DNA from: Thiomicrorhabdus sp034722175
Lineage (GTDB): Bacteria; Pseudomonadota; Gammaproteobacteria; Thiomicrospirales; Thiomicrospiraceae
Length of the DNA stretch: 10,973 nt
Reading direction: 5' to 3'
Assembly (NCBI GenBank): GCA_034722175.1
Contig: JAYENR010000148.1
Span: forward strand, 1 to 10,973
Each line of letters starts with the position of its first letter. Position 1 is the first letter of the stretch. Both the position numbers and the translations under genes were made by a program. This document shows, piece after piece, positions 6,455 through 10,973 of the stretch. A model generated the notes under the pieces. It saw only the letters and a program-made list of their open reading frames with translations. It did not search any database and was not told the DNA's origin.

Positions 6455-6853
6455 TTAGCTTTCTTTTGGTAAGTTATAAGAGCCATCTTTATCGTGTGTT
6501 TCGCGTCCAGTCACCGGCGGGTTGAAAACGCAGACCATACGCATTTGCACGCCTTTATTGGCTCTTAAAATGTGCTGATCGTGTTGATCTAGGGCGTATA
6601 CCGTACCTTCACGAATGGGGTGGGTAATACCGGTAACTTTATCGTAAATTTCGCCTTCACCTTTAATGCAATAGACCGCTTCAAGATGGTTTTTGTACCA
6701 CAGGTGTAAATCTTCATTCGCTTTAATCAGGGTGTCGTGTAGTGAAAAGCCCATGCCGTCTTTGGCTCATAACAGACGACGGCTTGTCCATTGTTGACAG
6801 TCAACATCAGCATCAGTGCCAATAATGTCATCATATAGGTTACGAACGATCAT
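6455..6853 (-). pseudogene. ectC: L-ectoine synthase ectC interrupted by an in-frame TGA
   Basis: EctC is a cupin-fold, iron-dependent cyclase (EC 4.2.1.108) that closes N-gamma-acetyl-L-2,4-diaminobutyrate into ectoine. The full frame from the ATG at 6853, 2 bp after the ectB stop, starts MIVRNLYDD and would give 132 residues, a normal EctC length. Codon 29 (6769-6767) is TGA, in the stretch QWTSRRLL-stop-AKDGMGFSLHDT where family members usually have a hydrophobic residue; TTA to TGA is one change. Everything downstream looks functional: WYKNHLEAVYCIKGEGE, TVYALDQHDQHILRA and VCVFNPPVTGRETHDKDGSY contain the known Glu, Tyr and His metal ligands. Met34, 12 nt past the TGA, could restart a 99-aa product lacking the N-terminal strand and the Trp/Arg residues thought to contact substrate. 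It is either a recent nonsense mutation, a sequencing error, or a reinitiated split gene. Confidence 0.8.
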
Positions 6854-6855
6854 TA

Positions 6856-8139
6856 TTAAGATCCTGTTTTGTTGGTTTGTTTTTCAGCCTGCAGTACCTT
6901 AAAAATGGCATTTTCTAAGATATCAAAGCCTTCATTGATTAATTCTTCAGTAATCACCAACGGCCCTAAGAATTTGATTACTTCGCCTTCTGCACCTGCA
7001 GTTTCAATCACTAAGCCATCATCAAAAGCTTGCGCACAAATTGGCGATGTTAATTCTGGTTTTTTAAACTCCGCACCCCAGATAAAACCATGCCCACGAA
7101 TTTCTCGGATTAGGTTAGGGAATTTTAGAGCAATGCTTTCCATGCGGTGACGCACTAGTTGTGACTTTGCCTTAGTTTGTTTTTCTAAGGTGTCATCTTT
7201 CCAGTATTCATTGAGTGCTGCTGTTTGCGCTACAAAGGCTAGGTTATTTCCACGGAAGGTTCCTGAGTGCTCACCTGGACTCCATTTATCAAGCTCTGGT
7301 TTCATTAATACCAGTGACATTGGATGACCGGCACCAATCGATTTGGATAGAGTCACAATATCCGGTACCACGCCAGCGCGTTCAAAACTAAAGAATTCCC
7401 CTGAACGTCCATTTCCTACCTGAATATCATCAACCACCATTAAGATGTCAAAGTCATCACAAATTCTTCTTAATTCTTGTAACCACTCTTCACCGGCAAC
7501 GTTAATTCCACCTTCAGCTTGGATGGTTTCTAAAACGATGGCGGCAGGTAGTTCTGTACCTGAAGAGTCATCCTCTAAAATCTTACGAAGATAAGCCATA
7601 GTATCGACTTTGTCCCCCAAGTAGTTGTGGAAAGGAACCTGATAGGTATAGCCAGGTACCCCATAATTATCGTCATGATAGTAGCTGTTACCGGTAATAC
7701 TCAGTGAACCCATCGACATACCGTGGAAACCATTGGTAAATGACATGACCTGCTTACGCCCTTTAACTTTACGAGCAATTTTAAGCGCGGTTTCAATCGC
7801 ATTGGTTCCAGTTGGGCCAACAAACTGCAGTTTGTAATCTAGTCCACGAGGCTTAAGAATATTGTTAACAAAAGCTTCCATAAATTCACGCTTGGCGGTG
7901 GTTGCCATGTCAAGAGCATGCCCAATTCCATTGTTTTGGAGGTAATCAATAACAGCGTTATTAACTACATCGTTATTATGTCCGTAGTTAAGTGCTCCGG
8001 CTCCAGCAAAGAAATCAATGTAACGCTTACCAGCTTCATCCCAAATTTCTGCCATTTTTGAGGTTTTAAATACGGTTGGAAATGAACGTACGTAACCACG
8101 TACTTCTGATTCATATTCGTTAAAAATTGATAAAGACAT
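6856..8139 (-). CDS. ectB: Diaminobutyrate--2-oxoglutarate aminotransferase
   Basis: EctB (EC 2.6.1.76) moves an amino group from glutamate to L-aspartate-4-semialdehyde, giving L-2,4-diaminobutyrate. The 427-aa length is typical. It is a class-III PLP aminotransferase: the cofactor-contacting GPTGTNAIETALKIARK segment is at 108-124, the aspartate that binds the pyridine nitrogen is in VVDDIQVGNGR (Asp237), and the Schiff-base lysine is Lys266 in TLSKSIGAGHP. The N-terminal FNEYESEVRGYVRSFPTVF is characteristic of EctB. AAGGAGA sits 7 nt before the ATG, the strongest ribosome-binding site in the cluster. It follows ectA after 23 bp and precedes ectC by 2 bp, so the three are certainly one transcript. 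The gene shows no damage. Confidence 0.97.
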   Translation of the reverse strand: MSLSIFNEYESEVRGYVRSFPTVFKTSKMAEIWDEAGKRYIDFFAGAGALNYGHNNDVVNNAVIDYLQNNGIGHALDMATTAKREFMEAFVNNILKPRGLDYKLQFVGPTGTNAIETALKIARKVKGRKQVMSFTNGFHGMSMGSLSITGNSYYHDDNYGVPGYTYQVPFHNYLGDKVDTMAYLRKILEDDSSGTELPAAIVLETIQAEGGINVAGEEWLQELRRICDDFDILMVVDDIQVGNGRSGEFFSFERAGVVPDIVTLSKSIGAGHPMSLVLMKPELDKWSPGEHSGTFRGNNLAFVAQTAALNEYWKDDTLEKQTKAKSQLVRHRMESIALKFPNLIREIRGHGFIWGAEFKKPELTSPICAQAFDDGLVIETAGAEGEVIKFLGPLVITEELINEGFDILENAIFKVLQAEKQTNKTGS

Positions 8140-8162
8140 TATTAGTCTCCTTAATTAAGTTT

Positions 8163-8702
8163 TTAAAATAAGGTGTTAACGAGGTTGTCGTTATAGGCCG
8201 CTCTAATACGATAAAGATCCTCTGCATCATGGGAATCTGCACTATCGGAACCAAAATGACGGCTCTCTAGAAACGGCTCTTTTTCGATGATAAGACCATG
8301 TTGCTCAGCAAAACTTTTAAACAGGTTTTGTGAAACCGTATTGGATGGGCTTATAGTGCAGCACACTTCCAGCACAATGGGTCTATTTGCTTGGTTACGA
8401 ATGAGTTGGTATACCAATCGTTTTGCTAAACCTTGCCCGCGAGCTTTTTCAGAGACCGCTATTTGCCAAATAAATAGGCTGTCATTTCCATCTGGACGAA
8501 AGTAGCCGGAGATAAAACCGACGATTTCTCCATCTTTTTCAGCAAGCAAACAGGTATCTGCAAAGTGCGTGGCTTGCAAAAAATAAAGGTAGCTTGAATT
8601 CAAATCTAGTGGCGGGGATTGCTTTATAAGCTTGTAAATGGCAATACCGTCTTCAATTTTAGGTAAACGAAACGAAATTACGCTTTGACTGTCATACTCC
8701 AT
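8163..8702 (-). CDS. ectA: L-2,4-diaminobutyrate N-gamma-acetyltransferase
   Basis: EctA (EC 2.3.1.178) acetylates the gamma-amino group of L-2,4-diaminobutyrate with acetyl-CoA. The 179-aa protein is one GNAT domain. The substrate-side PPLDLNSSYLYFL is at 30-42, the central strand FIWQIAVSEKARGQGLAKRLV at about 77-97, and the acetyl-CoA pyrophosphate loop is Arg88-Gly-Gln-Gly-Leu-Ala93. The closing NTVSQNLFKSFAEQ and ESRHFGSDSADSHDAEDLYRI are typical of EctA. It is the first gene of the operon and lacks a good Shine-Dalgarno; only an A-rich AAAAGAA precedes the ATG. No ectR (MarR-type regulator) or ectD (hydroxylase) is in the window. A perfect palindrome lies 27 bp upstream of the start. 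Confidence 0.96.
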   Translation of the reverse strand: MEYDSQSVISFRLPKIEDGIAIYKLIKQSPPLDLNSSYLYFLQATHFADTCLLAEKDGEIVGFISGYFRPDGNDSLFIWQIAVSEKARGQGLAKRLVYQLIRNQANRPIVLEVCCTISPSNTVSQNLFKSFAEQHGLIIEKEPFLESRHFGSDSADSHDAEDLYRIRAAYNDNLVNTLF

Positions 8703-9214
8703 AGTAAGTTCTTTTGTTGTGTGTAAAAGTTGATTAAATCAACCAATCGCGCAAGGGGTAGCGTAGTATGCATTGTTACAGATGCAGAATAGACTATGGT
8801 TTTGCAGAGTTTTCTTAGGGTGTTAAAACGCCTAGTGAAAAACATGCACCATACGATTGATTCCTCGGGACGTATCCTCTGGATTAGACTTGACCAAAAG
8901 TGGTCTAAAGATGGGCGCCTAAACGCAGTAGAAATTGTAATTACTACAATTAAATTTAAGATAATTAATTTTTGTGGTCATTAATTCGAGACAGAGTATA
9001 ACAACTGAGGTTTTTTATTACAAGGTGGGTATTGTTTCAGGGTAGCTATTACAAATTTACAAAATCAACCATCTAAAAAATTTCACTTTTTAAGTGATAT
9101 TGTGAATTGTTAAGAGATTGTTAAAATTTATTTACAGTACTCTTTTAATAGAAAAACAATATGAGAATAGATGTTTGTTAGGGGGAAACCACAGGTAATC
9201 GTATTTAAATTTAA
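8703..9214. other. Gene-free stretch upstream of ectA with several inverted repeats
   Basis: I see no convincing gene in these 512 bp. A 62-codon plus-strand frame at 8796-8984 has no ribosome-binding site or recognisable protein. The stretch carries the leader of the ectoine operon and at least three perfect inverted repeats: 8729-8743, 8933-8951 (AATTGTA, 5 nt, TACAATT) and 9083-9097 (TCACTT, 3 nt, AAGTGA). AT content rises sharply beyond 8930. I found no well-spaced sigma-70 promoter facing ectA. Confidence 0.6.
8729..8743. promoter_or_regulatory. Palindromic operator candidate in the ectA leader
   Basis: GTTGATT and AATCAAC form a perfect 7-bp palindrome around one central base, ending 27 bp before the ectA ATG. 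Ectoine operons are often controlled by MarR-type EctR repressors binding palindromes in this region, but the site does not let me name the protein, and no regulator gene is nearby. Confidence 0.4.
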
Positions 9215-9538
9215 GAGAGAGAGCGTTCAGAATTCTGTGTCAACCTAGTTTGCCCTTAAAATATCTAGCACCTCGTCAAGTCGGCCTTCGAAGTGAATGG
9301 CGAGTTGTGACAAGGAGAGGTTCCAGTTCTGGGCTGGCATGGTCCATTTCTTAGAGGCATTCAGTATGCCAGCATACAGAAGCTTCAACAAGCTATTCTC
9401 ATTTGGAAAACCGCCCTTGGTTTTCGTCAGTTTAAGGAACTGACGATGCACCGCCCCAATAGCATTGGTGGTATAAATCACTTTACGGATGTACTCAGGG
9501 TACTTGACCACTTGTAACTTGAAGCGAGGAATGATTAG
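9215..9538 (-). mobile_element. Truncated IS256-family insertion sequence (right end only)
   Basis: The piece keeps the transposase C-terminus and a probable terminal inverted repeat at about 9218-9243 (centred on AGAATTCT followed by GTGTCAA), typical of IS256-type ends. The other three-quarters of the element is missing, as is any matching left end in the window. The boundary near 9538 is estimated from where transposase homology and the open frame end. Confidence 0.75.
9245..9538 (-). pseudogene. C-terminal fragment of an IS256-family (mutator-type) transposase
   Basis: About 88-98 residues remain of a transposase that is normally about 400 aa. KYPEYIRKVIYTTNAIGAVHRQF and the following TKTKGGFPNENSLLKLLYAG and KKWTMPAQNWNLSLSQLAIHFEGR are textbook IS256-family C-terminal sequence. 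The catalytic DDE core is gone except for its extreme end, so this cannot be active. The frame is blocked by TGA at 9541-9539, and a GTG at 9511 is only a nominal start. The residues before VKYPEY (LIIPRFKLQV) do not look like the family, placing the deletion junction near 9512-9540, about 30-55 bp from the Cas12a-type repeat. The intact C-terminus and terminal repeat suggest deletion from one side rather than old random decay. Confidence 0.9.
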
Positions 9539-9569
9539 TCAAGAATAAGGATTAGTATAACTTTAGGAT

Positions 9570-9605
9570 TAACAGTCGCCTTAATTAATTTCTACGATTG
9601 TAGAT
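9570..9605 (+). CRISPR. Solitary Cas12a (type V-A)-type direct repeat
   Basis: The last 20 bases, TAATTTCTACGATTGTAGAT, match the Cas12a crRNA handle TAATTTCTAC-loop-GTAGAT at every fixed position, with the 5-bp TCTAC/GTAGA stem and a 4-nt GATT loop. Counting back to the usual 36 nt gives a start at TAACAG (9570); this upstream part also has the (T)TAAC...CCTTAAT look of such repeats. Only one good copy exists, with no cas12a, cas1 or cas2 in the window. A possible very degenerate copy starts 66 nt further on (9636), the spacing of one repeat plus a 30-nt spacer. It is read as a relic or a mini-array on the plus strand. Confidence 0.65.
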
Positions 9606-9746
9606 TGAGTTGAGATAATAACGAGATTGATCATCTAACAGGTTAACTTAGACTGAAATGACGAAAATTTTTCCCTTAGGGATTGTGTAAAGCCTTAAAA
9701 AATGGGGTCATAAGAAAGAAATTTATAAGGGAATATTTTAATTAAG

Positions 9747-9767
9747 CTATTGATATTTAATCAATAG
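9747..9767. repeat. Perfect inverted repeat beside the tRNA remnant
   Basis: CTATTGAT and ATCAATAG pair perfectly around a 5-nt loop and end 3 bp before the tRNA-Arg fragment. This could be a recombinase-binding arm at an attachment site, a weak hairpin, or chance in AT-rich DNA. Confidence 0.5.
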
Positions 9768-9770
9768 TTT

Positions 9771-9820
9771 CTCGGCTACGAACCGAGCGGTTAGGGGTTC
9801 AACTCCCTTCGGGCGCACCA
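9771..9820 (+). repeat. 3' half of a tRNA-Arg(ACG) gene, probable attachment-site scar
   Basis: These 50 bases fold as the 3' part of tRNA-Arg. The anticodon arm is CTCGG, loop CTACGAA with anticodon ACG, and CCGAG. A variable region is followed by a T arm (AGGGG, loop TTCAACT, CCCTT), acceptor strand CGGGCGC, discriminator A and encoded CCA. It closely parallels E. coli tRNA-Arg(ACG). The 5' half (acceptor GCGCCCG and D arm) is absent upstream, so no working tRNA can be made here. Tyrosine-type integrases commonly target tRNA 3' halves from the anticodon loop onward, leaving such a displaced copy at one end of an integrated element. The partner end is outside the window. Confidence 0.85.
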
Positions 9821-10134
9821 GATTTGAAACCCCGTTTAGTCTTAGATTAAACGGGGTTTTTTATTGTCAATTTGAAGTATCAAGTCTAAGTCCTAAACCC
9901 TTATTTTGCCAAGCTCCAGATATAATGGTTCTTATGGCTTGCGATAAAATATACTTATCTTGCATAGAATTTTTCTGTCAATATTGTATGTAAGTACAGT
10001 ACCTTATTAAATAATCAGGTCTATAATTAACTAATTGATTTTGAATGAAATCATTTATGGGGTTTGAAAAGCCAATAAGACTTATCTTACGGAAAGTTTC
10101 AGGTGCAACGCATGGCTGAGCTGCAGATACCCTA
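9821..10134. other. Intergenic stretch between tRNA remnant and PEP-CTERM gene
   Basis: Apart from the terminator at its left end I see no supported gene here. A 70-codon minus-strand frame (10190-9978) overlaps the PEP-CTERM signal peptide and has no recognisable content. A TGATTT/AAATCA inverted repeat is at 10036-10053. No riboswitch or clear promoter was identified by eye. Confidence 0.5.
9827..9862 (+). terminator. Strong rho-independent terminator after the tRNA remnant
   Basis: A perfect 12-bp stem (AAACCCCGTTTA with TAAACGGGGTTT) around a 9-nt loop runs into TTT. It begins 6 bp past the CCA and was presumably the native terminator of the intact tRNA-Arg gene. That suggests DNA to the right of the scar is original chromosome and DNA to the left is foreign. 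Confidence 0.9.
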
Positions 10135-10815
10135 TTGAAATCTAAATTTTTAAAAATACTTGTTGTTGGATTGTCGTTTAGTCTAGCCACTTTAGCTCAG
10201 GCCGAAACGTTTGAGTTGAATTATGGTGGTGATAGCTATAAATTTGATATGTTTGAAACGAATGAAACCTCTGAACAGTTTTATTTGAATGCAGTTTTTG
10301 GATCTAGTTTCAGTGTTAATTGGCATGACACAGGAATAAAAGATGCTTTAACAGTCTTTGCTCATAGAAGTACGTTGACTGGACTGGCTTCACTAGGGTT
10401 CATCTTTGATAGTTATTACGATCAATCAGCTGGACAGTTTAGTGGTACGTTATTTGCCCCCGGTTCATCTCTGATCTTGAGTGACGATTATGGTGAAGCA
10501 GTTCCTGTTATTCCGGGTTCTGGCATTTATGACCTCGGGTTTGCTTGGAACGAAGAGCAGGTGGATGGAATCCTTATAGAGATGCTATCGCCAGAAACCC
10601 TTCCTTTTGTCTTATCTTCTACATATAAAGATAACGTGAATAATTTAGTTATTGCTAGTCCTGATGCAAACAATGGGCTACTGACTCCAGTTGCATATGA
10701 CGGCAGTGATATTGTTATTTCAACTGTATCAGCAGTTCCAGAACCTTCAACTTACGCTTTAATGTTGGGTGGTCTAGGTTTGGTTGGTTTTATGGCTGCT
10801 CGTCGTAGAGTTTAG
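10135..10815 (+). CDS. PEP-CTERM sorting-domain exported protein
   Basis: This 226-aa exported protein has an N-terminal signal peptide (1-23, ending TLAQA) and a C-terminal PEP-CTERM signal at about 201-226: VPEPST, a hydrophobic helix ALMLGGLGLVGFMA, then ARRRV. PEP-CTERM proteins are recognised by the exosortase EpsH/XrtA and are usually surface or biofilm-matrix proteins made alongside exopolysaccharide. The middle (24-200) is a Gly/Ser/Asp-rich, mostly beta-type domain I do not recognise. The start is TTG at 10135; a TGA lies 15 nt further upstream in frame, leaving no ATG before the signal peptide, and the ribosome-binding site is poor, so the original 5' end may have been lost or changed. 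No exosortase gene is nearby. Confidence 0.85.
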   Translation: MKSKFLKILVVGLSFSLATLAQAETFELNYGGDSYKFDMFETNETSEQFYLNAVFGSSFSVNWHDTGIKDALTVFAHRSTLTGLASLGFIFDSYYDQSAGQFSGTLFAPGSSLILSDDYGEAVPVIPGSGIYDLGFAWNEEQVDGILIEMLSPETLPFVLSSTYKDNVNNLVIASPDANNGLLTPVAYDGSDIVISTVSAVPEPSTYALMLGGLGLVGFMAARRRV

Positions 10816-10837
10816 CCTTAATAAAAATTGTCATTGT

Positions 10838-10848
10838 AAACCCCGTTT
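10838..10848 (+). terminator. Left arm of a terminator cut off by the IS3-family element
   Basis: AAACCCCGTTT is identical over 11 bases to the left arm of the strong terminator at 9827-9862 and lies 23 bp after the PEP-CTERM stop. The right arm is missing because the IS end starts immediately after it. It was probably the terminator of the PEP-CTERM gene. Confidence 0.4.
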
Positions 10849-10973
10849 TGAAGTGACCCCAATAAGTTGGACATTTTAGTTAAGTGGCACCTAAGGCCTG
10901 ATTTCGATATTCTATCGGAGTCAGGCCTTTTAGTTTCACCTTGATTCGTTTTGTATTGTAATACTCAATATAC
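10849..10973 (-). mobile_element. End of an IS3-family insertion sequence (runs off the window)
   Basis: The sequence from about 10849 starts with TG and has the IS3-type end TGACCCCAATAAGTTGGACA. The transposase reading frame ends 31 bp inside that boundary, as expected for the orfB-proximal end. The rest of the element lies beyond the window, so completeness is unknown. Confidence 0.8.
10880..10972 (-). CDS. IS3-family transposase OrfB, C-terminal end (partial)
   Basis: Thirty residues are visible, from YIEYYNTKRIKVKLKGL through TPIEYRNQALGAT and a TAA stop at 10882-10880. The pattern Y-I-x-Y-Y-N-x-K-R-I-K-x-K-L-K-G-L-[ST]-P is the conserved C-terminus of IS3-family (IS150-like) DDE integrase-type transposases, just after the catalytic glutamate region. 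The catalytic core and orfA lie outside the window, so activity cannot be judged. Confidence 0.88.
   Translation of the reverse strand, partial: YIEYYNTKRIKVKLKGLTPIEYRNQALGAT

Noticed and set aside
6767..6769. TGA in ectC as a selenocysteine codon
   Set aside because: EctC is not a selenoprotein family, the position is normally hydrophobic, and no selenocysteine insertion element was seen.
6792..6806. TGTTGAC-A-GTCAACA palindrome as a second copy of the ectA-leader operator
   Set aside because: It lies inside the ectC reading frame and its inner spacing differs from the 8729 palindrome, so coincidence is more likely.
8928..8951. GTAGAAATT near 8928 as a reverse-strand Cas12a repeat
   Set aside because: The required ATCTAC arm in front of it is missing; it is only part of an AT-rich hairpin.
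8796..8984. 62-codon plus-strand frame upstream of ectA
   Set aside because: No ribosome-binding site, no recognisable protein features, and it lies in repeat-rich intergenic DNA.
9771..9820. A complete tRNA-Arg gene
   Set aside because: No acceptor 5' strand (GCGCCCG) or D arm exists upstream, so only the 3' half is present.
9978..10190. 70-codon minus-strand frame before the PEP-CTERM gene
   Set aside because: It overlaps the PEP-CTERM signal peptide in antisense and shows no family features or good start signal.

Overview
The window looks like a low-GC gammaproteobacterium. The gene content suggests a marine or halophilic sulfur oxidiser of the Thiomicrospira/Hydrogenovibrio type. This placement is inferred from an ectABC-ask ectoine cluster, a Pseudomonas SigX/CmpX-like envelope locus, a PEP-CTERM protein and a Cas12a-type CRISPR repeat; no rRNA or housekeeping marker is present to prove it.

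Region 1 (1-3400) holds the tail of an unidentified plus-strand gene, then a minus-strand envelope-stress block. Read in its own direction the block is: a SigX-like ECF sigma factor, a 69-aa protein (ATGA overlap), a CmpX/MscS-like channel (TAATG overlap), a single-pass membrane protein with a TTG start, and an OmpA-domain protein closed by a clear terminator. Content and order recall the cfrX-cmpX-sigX-oprF locus of Pseudomonas. Sequences resembling sigma-E/ECF promoters precede both the sigma gene and ompA.

Region 2 (3400-4840) has a small DUF2391-like membrane protein on the plus strand. It ends flush against a convergent TPR membrane protein, which overlaps the end of ask.

Region 3 (3915-8702, minus) is the ectoine pathway: ectA, ectB, ectC, a gap with a perfect stem-loop, the specialised aspartokinase, then the TPR gene. 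ectC has an in-frame TGA at codon 29, although all downstream EctC motifs are intact. As written, the pathway would stop at N-gamma-acetyl-diaminobutyrate unless translation restarts at Met34, the TGA is read through, or the base is a sequence error.

Region 4 (8703-10973) is accessory DNA. A 512-bp gene-free stretch with several inverted repeats is followed by the C-terminal end of an IS256-family transposase, a solitary Cas12a-type repeat with no cas gene in view, the 3' half of a tRNA-Arg(ACG) gene with its terminator (a probable att scar), a PEP-CTERM protein, and the end of an IS3-family element that seems to have landed in the terminator of the PEP-CTERM gene. This suggests a hotspot where an integrated element and possibly a CRISPR locus have decayed. 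The two most interesting signals are the lone Cas12a-type repeat next to the tRNA scar and the broken ectC.
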